From CBINFS01 sp966250015 (GTDB taxonomy: Bacteria; Bacteroidota; Rhodothermia; Rhodothermales; DASSAV01), in assembly GCA_966250015.1 (NCBI GenBank), contig CBINFS010000007.1:1-64000 (forward strand): a stretch of 64,000 bases of DNA, in the 5' to 3' direction. How positions within the stretch are numbered: position 1 is the stretch's first letter; each line of letters starts with the position of its first letter. The position numbers and the translations under genes were made by a program. This document shows positions 47,530 through 55,149 of the stretch, in pieces. The notes under the pieces are model-generated. The model ran no database searches, had not been told where the DNA came from, and worked only from the letters and a program-made list of their open reading frames with translations.

Positions 47530-48177
47530 TTACGAGGCGACTTCGCTGATGGCTTGCTCGAAAGCCTCGAAAAAAGCGGTGAGCTGATCGAAGTCTTTGA
47601 CGCCTGGTTCGGACTCGACGCTGCTCGAAACGTCTATTCCCCGCGGACGCATGGTCAGTACGGCTTCACGGACGTTCGACGCGTTGATGCCGCCGGCCAG
47701 GAACAGAGGAAACTCTTCCGAAAGGTCCCGGGCAAGACGCCAATTGAACGATTCACCGGTGCCACCCCATAACGAGGTTTTGTACGTATCGAGCAAAAAC
47801 AGGGAGACGACGTCGCGATAGGGCTCCATGAGCAATCGGAGCTGCTCCGCGGAAGCATCGTGCACAACCCGAAACGCCTTGATGACCGGGCGCTCAATCT
47901 GTGCACAGACGTCCGGCGTTTCGTGTCCGTGGAGCTGTACGTAGTCGAATCCGGTTTCGTCCGCGATTCGATTTATTGTGTCAGGAGACTCGTTCACGAA
48001 GACGCCGACGGATCGAGGTCCGTGCACCCATTCGATGATCTCTTTCGCTCTTCTGGATTCAACGTAGCGGGGACTCTCGGGATACTGAATGAACCCGAGG
48101 TAATCCACACCAGCGCCGGCACAGAAGCGGGCATCTTCGAGTCTGGTGATCCCGCAGATTTTTAGTTCAACCGCCAT
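47530..48177 (-). CDS. trpF: Phosphoribosylanthranilate isomerase
   Basis: A 215-residue TIM barrel. KICGITRLEDA carries the catalytic Cys, YVQLHGHETPDV is the central motif, and LAGGINASNV plus GIDVSSSVESEPGVKD hold the catalytic Asp and phosphate site. It is a separate gene here, not fused to trpC as in enterobacteria. Spaced 30 bases after trpC. Confidence 0.95.
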   Translation of the reverse strand: MAVELKICGITRLEDARFCAGAGVDYLGFIQYPESPRYVESRRAKEIIEWVHGPRSVGVFVNESPDTINRIADETGFDYVQLHGHETPDVCAQIERPVIKAFRVVHDASAEQLRLLMEPYRDVVSLFLLDTYKTSLWGGTGESFNWRLARDLSEEFPLFLAGGINASNVREAVLTMRPRGIDVSSSVESEPGVKDFDQLTAFFEAFEQAISEVAS

Positions 48178-48207
48178 GGGAACGATTCGGAGGATGGAGG
48201 AATGGGG

Positions 48208-49029
48208 TCAGCTTGCTTTTTTCCGTTCGTTGATCTGTTCGATGATCTCTCGTACCTCACCATCGAGCCTGCCCAGCGCCTCTCCCGGATCTCTCTCCCG
48301 CATGAAGGCTTCGCCGATGAGAACCGCGTCCACGCCGTTCAGTCGAAGGTGGGCGAGGTCAGACGCCGTCCGGATGCCACTCTCGGAGACGCGAAGGACG
48401 CCGTTTGGCGCCGCTGCAAAAACACGAAGCGATCGATCGATGTCGACCTCAAAAGTTTTGAGGTCCCGATTGTTGACGCCGAGGATGCGTACCTGGTCGA
48501 AGTCGATCCGGTCCAGCTCGTCCAGCTCGTAAACCTCGACGAGGCATGAGAGTCCAAGCTCTTCGGCAGCGGCATGAAGCTCTGCGAGGTGCACCCGGTC
48601 CAGGATGGCGGCAATCAGGAGCACGGCATCCGCTCCGAATGCCCGCGCTTCGTACAACTGGTAAAAGTCGATGATAAAGTCCTTTCGGAGCAGCGGGAGG
48701 TCGATTTCACGCCGGGCTGCTTCCAGGTGATCGAGCGATCCCTGAAAAAAAACTGGTTCCGTCAAAACGGATACGGCAGCAGCCCGGTTGTGCTTATATG
48801 CCCGGGCAATCTCCGGAACGTTATAATCGGTTCGGATCACGCCCTGGGACGGGGAAGCTTTTTTGATCTCCGCAATGAAGCTCAGGTCGGGGCCGCTGAG
48901 CGATTCTTCAAGCTTCAAGGTCGGCGCCTGAAAGAACATAGAGTCTTCCAGGTCTCTAGCCGAACGTTTTTCCTTCCTTGACGCGACGACGTCCCGCGTT
49001 TCGGCGACGATCTTATCTAGAATGGTCAT
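48208..49029 (-). CDS. trpC: Indole-3-glycerol phosphate synthase
   Basis: A 273-residue TIM barrel closing the indole ring. SFIAEIKKASPSQGVIR holds catalytic Glu and Lys, LLRKDFIIDFYQLYEARAFG the next catalytic Lys, and LGVNNRDLKTFEVD and VSESGIRTASDL complete the signature. It follows trpD by 29 bases. Confidence 0.96.
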   Translation of the reverse strand: MTILDKIVAETRDVVASRKEKRSARDLEDSMFFQAPTLKLEESLSGPDLSFIAEIKKASPSQGVIRTDYNVPEIARAYKHNRAAAVSVLTEPVFFQGSLDHLEAARREIDLPLLRKDFIIDFYQLYEARAFGADAVLLIAAILDRVHLAELHAAAEELGLSCLVEVYELDELDRIDFDQVRILGVNNRDLKTFEVDIDRSLRVFAAAPNGVLRVSESGIRTASDLAHLRLNGVDAVLIGEAFMRERDPGEALGRLDGEVREIIEQINERKKAS

Positions 49030-49058
49030 TACTACGTACCGATACAGTTTATAACAAA

Positions 49059-50105
49059 TCAGGCTTCATTGTCCTTCGGTGCGTCATTTGAAACTTCGAT
49101 CAGGGTTTGAAGGCATTTTAGTGCAGCGCCGGAATCGAGCGCCGTTCTGGCGGCGGCGAGACACTCGTTCAGGTCGCTGAATCGGCCGCTCACGAGCAGT
49201 CCAAACGCCGCGTTGAGCAGGACCACGTCCCGGTGGGGGCCGGGCTTCCCGGCGAGTATCTGCCGGAGCAAATCGGCGTTCTCTTCGGCCGTACCCCCTT
49301 TCAGGTTGTCGAGTGTGGCCAGCTCCAGTGCATACTGCTCCGGATTGATGCTAATGGCCTTCGGGGTACGGTCCTTCCCGTTCTGGCTGGTCCGGTATTC
49401 ATAACCGTGGGTGTATTCGGCGAGCGATATCTCATCCAGTCCATCGTTCGAATGGATCGCAATGACGTGATCGGCGTCGAGGCGAGCGAGGATGTGGGCA
49501 ACGGTACGGGCGACCTCTTTGCTGAAAGCCCCGACGAGCTGCCTTCTGACACCGGCCGGATTGCTCAAAGGGCCGAGAATGTTAAAGAAGGTGCGGGCGC
49601 CGAGGATTTTGCGGACCGGCATCACGAAACGCATGGCCGGATGGAAGTAGGGCGCAAAAATGAACGCGACGCCGGCTTCTTTCAGGCAGTATTCAACGCC
49701 CTGCTTCTTCAGCTGAACGTTTACACCCAGTGCTTCCAGCACGTCCGCTGATCCACTGCGGGAGGATACCGAACGGTTCCCGTGCTTGGCTACCGTCACA
49801 CCGGCGCCGGCGCAAACGAACATAGCAGCCGTCGAGATATTGAAGGTGCCCGTATTATCACCGCCCGTCCCGCAGAGGTCGATGGCGTACGGGTCGTCAA
49901 GCGAAACCTTCACCGCGTACTCACGCATCACGCGGGTGAATCCGACGAGCTCGTCGACTGTTTCGCCCCGAGCACGCAGGCCCATCAGGAAGCCGGCGAC
50001 CTCCTCCGGAGCGGCCTCTCCTCGCATCATCAGGTGCATCGCCTGCTCTGACTGCTCGGTGCTCAGCGTGCCTCCGTCTGCAATGGTCTTCAAAAATGCT
50101 TGCAT
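49059..50105 (-). CDS. trpD: Anthranilate phosphoribosyltransferase
   Basis: A 348-residue enzyme joining anthranilate and PRPP. DLCGTGGDNTGTFNISTA is the pyrophosphate-binding signature, KHGNRSVSSRSGSADVLEAL the substrate loop. VHSNDGLDEIS-like IHSNDGLDEISL is the metal-binding region. The ATG at 50105 (MQAFLKTIADGGTLS) is chosen because it begins the first helix; a start at 50162 would overlap trpG by 26 bases. Separate from trpG, unlike the E. coli fusion. Confidence 0.94.
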   Translation of the reverse strand: MQAFLKTIADGGTLSTEQSEQAMHLMMRGEAAPEEVAGFLMGLRARGETVDELVGFTRVMREYAVKVSLDDPYAIDLCGTGGDNTGTFNISTAAMFVCAGAGVTVAKHGNRSVSSRSGSADVLEALGVNVQLKKQGVEYCLKEAGVAFIFAPYFHPAMRFVMPVRKILGARTFFNILGPLSNPAGVRRQLVGAFSKEVARTVAHILARLDADHVIAIHSNDGLDEISLAEYTHGYEYRTSQNGKDRTPKAISINPEQYALELATLDNLKGGTAEENADLLRQILAGKPGPHRDVVLLNAAFGLLVSGRFSDLNECLAAARTALDSGAALKCLQTLIEVSNDAPKDNEA

Positions 50106-50136
50106 CAAACCTACTGAGTATGTTGAGTGGAGCGCG

Positions 50137-50736
50137 TCAGGCTGCGAGGGAGGGGCGTACAAATCGGCTCACCATCAGGAGCCAGTTGTCGACTATCCGC
50201 GGACCTTCCGTGGTGAGGACGCTCTCAGGGTGAAACTGAATGCCGTATATCGGCAACGTCCTGTGGCGGATACCCATCACGACTTTCTCCGGCGTCTCCG
50301 CAGTCACGACCAGCTCGTCAGGCAGGGTATCCCGGTCGACCACGAGGGAATGATAACGGGTCGCCGTGAAGTCCTGTTTGACGCCGCGGAAGAGGTCGTT
50401 CTCCTCGGTGTACCGAATCTGGCTCGTCTTGCCGTGCATGAGCGAAGGGGCGTGAACGATCCGGCCTCCGAACACTTCTCCGATGGCCTGATGGCCAAGG
50501 CACACGCCCAAAATTGGCTGATCGGCTCCAAGCTCGCGAATTATGGCTTCGGTGATCCCCGCATCAGCCGGCCTGCCGGGACCCGGTGAAATCAGGATTC
50601 CGTCCGGCGCCATCGCACGGACTTGCTCGACGGTTATCGCATCGTTCCGAACAACCCGCAAGTCGGACGTCCTGCGCCCGATCAGGTGAACGAGGTTGTA
50701 CGTGAAGGAATCGTAGTTGTCGATGACGAGGATCAT
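50137..50736 (-). CDS. trpG: Anthranilate synthase, glutamine amidotransferase subunit
   Basis: A 199-residue class I amidotransferase supplying ammonia to TrpE. It starts MILVIDNYDSFTYNLVHLIG, as is usual. The catalytic triad shows as GVCLGHQAIGE (Cys) and IQFHPESVLTTEG (His, Glu). A GTG at 50745 is an alternative start. It is separated from trpE by orf154 and trpS, an unusual arrangement for the two subunits of one complex. It could also serve PabB, as in some bacteria. Confidence 0.94.
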   Translation of the reverse strand: MILVIDNYDSFTYNLVHLIGRRTSDLRVVRNDAITVEQVRAMAPDGILISPGPGRPADAGITEAIIRELGADQPILGVCLGHQAIGEVFGGRIVHAPSLMHGKTSQIRYTEENDLFRGVKQDFTATRYHSLVVDRDTLPDELVVTAETPEKVVMGIRHRTLPIYGIQFHPESVLTTEGPRIVDNWLLMVSRFVRPSLAA

Positions 50737-50775
50737 GTTCTTCACCGGTAGCTTGAGAGCTTTTCTTCTGCACGT

Positions 50776-51819
50776 TCAATGAGTCCTGACCAATCCCACG
50801 CGCTCTCGCACGCGCACCATGAGTTCCTCCGCTTTTTCGCGAGCCTTGCGGCCTCCGGTTTGAAGGACGTCGTGTACGTAATCCGGGCGGCTTGCCAGTT
50901 CCTTACGCCGTTCTCGGGCTTCGGCGAAGTACGGTATCATCATCCCGATCAGTTCTTTTTTGGCGTGTCCGTAGCCGTAGCCGCCTGCACGGTAGGCATC
51001 GGCGATACGCTGACGGGTTTCCGAATCAGCAAACAGCTTGATGAGCGCAAAGACGTTGTCCGAGTCCGGGTCCTTTGGCTCTTCGAGCGGCGTCGAATCG
51101 GTCACGATGCTCATCACCTTCTTTTTGATCGTAGCCGGCTCGTCGAAAATGTCGATGGTGTTGCCGTAGCTCTTCGACATCTTCCGCCCATCGAGGCCCG
51201 GCACGACCGCCACTTCGTCCAGAATGAGCGGCTCGGGTATTGGAAGGAGCGGGTCGTCTTCGGGGCAGAAGACGTTGTTGAACCGCTGGGCGACGTCCCG
51301 CGTCATCTCGATGTGCTGCTTCTGATCGGCTCCCACAGGAACGAGCGTGCCGCCGTAGATCAGGATGTCCGCAGCCTGAAGGACTGGGTAGTTGAATAGC
51401 CCTGCATTGGGGGTAAGCCCCTGTGCGACCTTATCCTTGTAAGACACCCCTTTCTCGAGCTGCGAGACGGGAACCAGGTTGTAGAAAATCCACGCCAGCT
51501 CGGTAACCTGCGGCACGTCGCTCTGGACGAAGAGGTTGGCCTTTTCGGGATTGAAGCCGAGGGCCAGGTAGTCGAGCGTGACGTCCAGGGTATACCGTAC
51601 GAGCGCCTCGCGATCGCGTAGCGACGTGAGGGCATGGAGGTTGGCGATGAAATAGTACGATTCGTGCTTTGTATGGAGGTCGATGTGTTGCCGGAGCGCT
51701 CCGAAGTAATTACCGATGTGGAGCGTTCCGGAAGGTTGAATCCCGGAAACCACCACCGTCTGTACTTTGCGTTGCCCGTCGGCAGCCGCAACCAGGGTAT
51801 CCGATTTAACTGAACTCAT
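50776..51819 (-). CDS. trpS: Tryptophanyl-tRNA synthetase
   Basis: A 347-residue class Ic synthetase charging tRNA-Trp. PSGTLHIGNYFGAL carries the HIGH-type motif, PVGADQKQHIEMTRDVA the tryptophan/ATP region, and GRKMSKSYGNTI the KMSKS loop. It has no N-terminal extension. It sits inside the trp operon between orf154 and trpG, behind the leader attenuator. Its expression should therefore rise when tRNA-Trp is uncharged. Confidence 0.96.
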   Translation of the reverse strand: MSSVKSDTLVAAADGQRKVQTVVVSGIQPSGTLHIGNYFGALRQHIDLHTKHESYYFIANLHALTSLRDREALVRYTLDVTLDYLALGFNPEKANLFVQSDVPQVTELAWIFYNLVPVSQLEKGVSYKDKVAQGLTPNAGLFNYPVLQAADILIYGGTLVPVGADQKQHIEMTRDVAQRFNNVFCPEDDPLLPIPEPLILDEVAVVPGLDGRKMSKSYGNTIDIFDEPATIKKKVMSIVTDSTPLEEPKDPDSDNVFALIKLFADSETRQRIADAYRAGGYGYGHAKKELIGMMIPYFAEARERRKELASRPDYVHDVLQTGGRKAREKAEELMVRVRERVGLVRTH

Positions 51820-51867
51820 TTTTTTAAGTGCTCGATTGCTTCTTTGGTCGCCGTCAAAGATGGTGGC

Positions 51868-52332
51868 TTACCTCTGTGGTACCGCCTTTTTGGTGATCTC
51901 AGCCAGGTAGCTCAACCTGTTACGGCTGTTGTTCTCGACGTTTTTCAGGATGGCGAACGTGCGAATGTGGTGCTTGATCTTCGACTCAGCCAAAATCGCG
52001 TCGAGGAACTTTTGCTCGAGGTTCCGAACGAAGGAGAGGTCGTCTTCCTTATCGTCGAAATCGATCGGCTTGTCTCTCAGGTCGACGCCGGTATAGGCCT
52101 TTGCGCCTGCACTGTGGATGGTTTCCGATAGTTTGGCGACGTCGGTGCGCGCGTACCTCAGAAGGTCTTCGAGCTTGCTGGCAATCTCGGGGTCCGAGGT
52201 GCGGCGGATCAGCTCCTCGTAGTAGCGTCTCAATCCGATTAGCTGCCTGAGCAGCGGATCGAGCCTTTCGGCGGTTTCCTGGCGCGAGATCGAAACGCCT
52301 GCGCCCCCTTTATTCAATAGTGCGTTTAGCAT
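51868..52332 (-). CDS. Helical protein of unknown function in the trp operon
   Basis: A 154-residue soluble, highly charged protein that I do not recognise. Nearly the whole length is predicted helical (RLDPLLRQLIGLRRYYEELI, SKLEDLLRYARTDVAKLSET, SFVRNLEQKFLDAILAESK), suggesting a four-helix bundle. Conserved His and Glu that might bind metal are few. It lies 50 bases after trpE and 48 before trpS with the same spacing as the other operon genes, so it is cotranscribed and under attenuator control. Function in Trp metabolism is conceivable but unsupported by motif. Confidence 0.72.
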   Translation of the reverse strand: MLNALLNKGGAGVSISRQETAERLDPLLRQLIGLRRYYEELIRRTSDPEIASKLEDLLRYARTDVAKLSETIHSAGAKAYTGVDLRDKPIDFDDKEDDLSFVRNLEQKFLDAILAESKIKHHIRTFAILKNVENNSRNRLSYLAEITKKAVPQR

Positions 52333-52382
52333 GGCTTTTGTATGGGAGAGGTTGGGAGGATAGGGAATGCTTTTCTACTGAC

Positions 52383-53942
52383 CTACACGTTTTTTAGTTT
52401 GAAGCCATCATCTGTGATGCGGGCCTGTAACAGCCCTTCCGATGCAAGCTGGATAGCCTGCCGGAGCGCCCGGGCTTTGTTGACTGTTTCCTCGTACTCG
52501 CCGGCAGGGTCGCTATCGGCGACGATACCGGCGCCGGCCTGGACGTAGATCGTCTCGCCGCGGACTACCATCGTGCGAATAGCAATGCACGCGTCGAGAT
52601 TACCGGAGAAATCCACGTAACCCACCGCTCCCGCATACACTCCACGCCGGTCTGGTTCCAGCTCGTCGATGATCTCCATCGCCCTCACTTTTGGGGCTCC
52701 GCTCACGGTGCCCGCAGGGAAGCAGGCTGAAAGTACGTCCATCGCGCCTGTTTTATCCTTCAGATATCCAGATACCGATGATACGATGTGCATGACGTGT
52801 GAGAATCGCTCGACAAACGCATATCGATCCACCTTGATCGTGTCGAACAGGCAGACCCGTCCGAGGTCGTTACGGCCGAGATCGACGAGCATCAAGTGCT
52901 CTGCCCGCTCCTTTGGATCTTCGAGGAGCTCCCGCTCGAGTCTGGCGTCCTCTTCTTCGGTGGCTCCACGTTTCCGCGTACCCGCAATCGGAAGGATTTC
53001 AGCCTTTCGATTTTCAACCCGGACCAGCACCTCCGGAGAGGAGCCGATCAGGGCGAAATCTTTCATGTCGAGGTAAAACAGATAAGGTGATGGGTTCACC
53101 TGACGGAGGGCCCGGTACAGATTAAATCGATCGCCAGTAAAGCCCATCTCGAATCGCTGAGAAAGCACGACCTGGAAGATGTCGCCTTCGTAAATGTACT
53201 CCCTGGCGCGACGGACGGCCTCTTCAAAGCCTTCCCGCGTAAAATTCGATCGGACGGGTTCCGCGTTGAGGTTGATCGATAGAGGAGATTCGAACGTCGT
53301 TGCCGAAAGCTCCTTTTCGAGCTCGAAAACCCTGGTGCTGGCTTTATCGTAAGCCTCGCTGATTTGCGTTTCTTCGTCGAAGAACGCCCCGGCCATTACG
53401 ACGAGCTGATGCTTCACGTGGTCGAATGCCACGATCGTATCGTAAAAGCACCAAACTGCATCCGGGAGTCCAAGGGAGCCTTCAGGAGGTTTGGGGAGGT
53501 TCTCGAGCAGTCTTACGACGTCGTATCCGAGGTATCCAACGGCGCCGCTGGCAAACCGGGGCAGACCGGACACCTTCACCTCGGTGTATCGGTCCAGCAA
53601 TTCCTGCAAGATCTTGAACACGTTGCCCGTCGTTTCGACGGCTCCGTTTTTATTACCGGCATCACGGTAAAGGTATTCAATCTGAACGTTCCTGCCCTCG
53701 GCACGGGCTACCAGGTAGGGGTTTTTACCGAGAAAAGAGTAACGGGCCAGCTTTTCGCCGCCTTCGACACTCTCGAGCAAGAAGGCATACTCTCCGGCCT
53801 GTCGGAGGATCAGGAAAGCGGATACGGGAGTCAGCAGATCCGCGCTCAGGCGGCGGTAGACGGGAATAATGAACCGGTTCACGCCTTTCGCGCGCTGCTG
53901 TTCTGCCAGTCGATTGAACTCCTCAAACGTCATCTGGTCCAT
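52383..53942 (-). CDS. trpE: Anthranilate synthase component I
   Basis: A 519-residue enzyme converting chorismate to anthranilate. FLLESVEGGEKLARYSFLG contains the LLES element that binds feedback tryptophan. The C-terminal chorismate domain has IFQVVLSQRFE, LIGSSPEVLV, IAGTRKRGATEEED and FPAGTVSGAPKVRAMEII. The ATG is preceded by AGGA eight bases upstream. Its 5' leader carries a complete attenuator, so both transcription (through charged tRNA-Trp) and activity (through free Trp) appear controlled. Confidence 0.96.
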   Translation of the reverse strand: MDQMTFEEFNRLAEQQRAKGVNRFIIPVYRRLSADLLTPVSAFLILRQAGEYAFLLESVEGGEKLARYSFLGKNPYLVARAEGRNVQIEYLYRDAGNKNGAVETTGNVFKILQELLDRYTEVKVSGLPRFASGAVGYLGYDVVRLLENLPKPPEGSLGLPDAVWCFYDTIVAFDHVKHQLVVMAGAFFDEETQISEAYDKASTRVFELEKELSATTFESPLSINLNAEPVRSNFTREGFEEAVRRAREYIYEGDIFQVVLSQRFEMGFTGDRFNLYRALRQVNPSPYLFYLDMKDFALIGSSPEVLVRVENRKAEILPIAGTRKRGATEEEDARLERELLEDPKERAEHLMLVDLGRNDLGRVCLFDTIKVDRYAFVERFSHVMHIVSSVSGYLKDKTGAMDVLSACFPAGTVSGAPKVRAMEIIDELEPDRRGVYAGAVGYVDFSGNLDACIAIRTMVVRGETIYVQAGAGIVADSDPAGEYEETVNKARALRQAIQLASEGLLQARITDDGFKLKNV

Positions 53943-53963
53943 GATACTCGTTTCCTGAAAATG

Positions 53964-53994
53964 AAAAAGCCCGCTGCCGGAAAGGGCAGCGGGC
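53964..53994 (-). terminator. trp attenuator terminator (segments 3:4)
   Basis: On the minus strand GCCCGCTGCC (53994-53985) pairs perfectly with GGCAGCGGGC (53978-53969) across a six-base loop and is followed by TTTTT (53968-53964). It lies 21 bases before the trpE ATG and after the leader peptide stop, so it can only end transcripts before trpE. Form and place are those of a trp attenuator. Confidence 0.93.
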
Positions 53995-54098
53995 GTTCTA
54001 TACAGGCTTGAAATCGATCAAATCAGGATTTCGCGCACGTACGTACGGCCCACTGCCCCCCAAGGTGCCACCACCAGTACTCCGCAAAATGGGCCGTA
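53985..54098 (-). promoter_or_regulatory. trp leader RNA: protector and antiterminator pairings
   Basis: Segment 1, TACGGCCCATT (54098-54088), can pair with segment 2, AGTGGGCCGTA (54054-54044): nine perfect pairs plus T-G and T-A. Segment 2 also contains GGCAGTGGGC (54057-54048), which pairs with the terminator 5' arm GCCCGCTGCC (53994-53985) with one G-U, competing with the terminator. The triple Trp codons (54076-54068) lie between segments 1 and 2. A ribosome stalled there would mask segment 1 and free segment 2 to form the antiterminator. Confidence 0.85.
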
Positions 54099-54118
54099 TG
54101 TGAGTGCTGACGAATCAT
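54023..54118 (-). CDS. trpL: trp operon leader peptide
   Basis: A 31-codon frame from ATG (54118-54116) to TGA (54025-54023). Trp residues are at 15, 16, 17 and 23 (EYWWWHLGGQW), four in 31 when Trp is normally about one in a hundred. The ORF is too short for routine gene calling. Its three tandem TGG codons and the following alternative hairpins match the plan of ribosome-mediated attenuators: translation acts as the sensor of charged tRNA-Trp. No strong Shine-Dalgarno is seen before the ATG. The peptide itself is not expected to have a function. Confidence 0.9.
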   Translation of the reverse strand: MIRQHSHTAHFAEYWWWHLGGQWAVRTCAKS

Positions 54119-54124
54119 GCCGTC

Positions 54125-54153
54125 AAGATACAGTTACAACAAAGTGATTGCAA
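54125..54153 (-). promoter_or_regulatory. Candidate trp promoter
   Basis: TTGCAA (54153-54148) and TATCTT (54130-54125), spaced by 17 bases, resemble a sigma-70 promoter (four of six matches each). Only 56 bases lie between the mscS stop and trpL, so the promoter has to be here or inside mscS. If right, transcription would start very close to the trpL ATG, giving an almost leaderless message. Confidence 0.35.
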
Positions 54154-54174
54154 GTAGGTGCGTCATTTTGTCCC

Positions 54175-55137
54175 CTACTTCGGGGCGGTTGTACCTCCGG
54201 GCGCGTCAGGAGGTAGGGGAGGAGATGAATCGCGGTTTTGGGTCAGCTTCTGGGGTGCTTCGAACTGCCCCGTTGTAAACGTCGTGATGCCTACCATGGG
54301 ATAAGCGAGCTCGATCCCCCCATGTTCGCGAAATGCGTCGAGCATGCTCACAGTGAGTGCGTGCTCGGTACCCCGGCGTTTTCTGACCTCGCAAAGGTAA
54401 CGAAGGGTGAGCTGGACGCCATTGTTCACGATCCGGACGTATACGAACGGCGTCAGGATACTGTAATGCACGAGGTACTCTCGCGACATGCGCCGGATCT
54501 GCCTCGCCGCCTGTTGCTCGACGATGTCGGACGACTCCTGCGCGAACTTCAGCATGATCTCTCTTGCAGCGGCCCAATCACTGCGGAAAGTGACCGTGAC
54601 AGAAATCTCATTCCAGATGAACCCGAATCCCTTTGTGTAATTGTGGACGCCGTATTGGAAGACCCAGCTGTTCGGGATGTGGACGATCCGGCCCGTGCTC
54701 TGGTCCGCGTCGACCCACGCACCGACCTCCATCAGGGTGGTGTGAAAAAGTCGGATGTCAATCACGTCTCCCCGGATTCCATTCACCTCGATGCGGTCCC
54801 CCTGGGAATAGGTATTTCTCAGAATGACGTTTAGCCAGCCCGCGATGCTGAGTAGCGCTTCGCGCATGGCGATTGCCAGCCCCGCACCGATCAGGGTCAG
54901 TATGGCGATGATGTTCCCCTGGCCGGGCGACCAGATCATGATGAGGATAATTAAAATCAGGAGGGCTTCGGCGCGACGGATGAATTTAGAAGTGCGATAG
55001 CGGCGAGTTGGCTCTTCGATGTACCGAAGCACCAGCCTTCGTAGTAAGCTGACCGTTACGATGATGACGACCAGACCAATTATGGAAAAGACGATCTGTC
55101 GAATGATTTCGTTACCTACATCAAGTGATAACGGCAT
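54175..55137 (-). CDS. Mechanosensitive ion channel, MscS family
   Basis: A 320-residue inner-membrane channel with three or so N-terminal helices; the pore helix region is IAILTLIGAGLAIAMREAL, followed by the beta domain (YSQGDRIEVNGIRGDVIDI, HIPNSWVFQYGVHNYTKGF) and cytosolic alpha/beta part. It releases solutes on hypo-osmotic shock. The last ~40 residues are Pro-rich. It is 12 bases after the ClC gene on the same strand and ends 56 bases before trpL. Confidence 0.88.
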   Translation of the reverse strand: MPLSLDVGNEIIRQIVFSIIGLVVIIVTVSLLRRLVLRYIEEPTRRYRTSKFIRRAEALLILIILIMIWSPGQGNIIAILTLIGAGLAIAMREALLSIAGWLNVILRNTYSQGDRIEVNGIRGDVIDIRLFHTTLMEVGAWVDADQSTGRIVHIPNSWVFQYGVHNYTKGFGFIWNEISVTVTFRSDWAAAREIMLKFAQESSDIVEQQAARQIRRMSREYLVHYSILTPFVYVRIVNNGVQLTLRYLCEVRKRRGTEHALTVSMLDAFREHGGIELAYPMVGITTFTTGQFEAPQKLTQNRDSSPPLPPDAPGGTTAPK

Positions 55138-55149
55138 TTTGGTAGTCGG

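Noticed and set aside
54136..54166. 10-codon Leu-rich frame before trpL as a second leader peptide
   Set aside because: It would overlap the only promoter candidate and is not followed by any leucine gene; likely chance.
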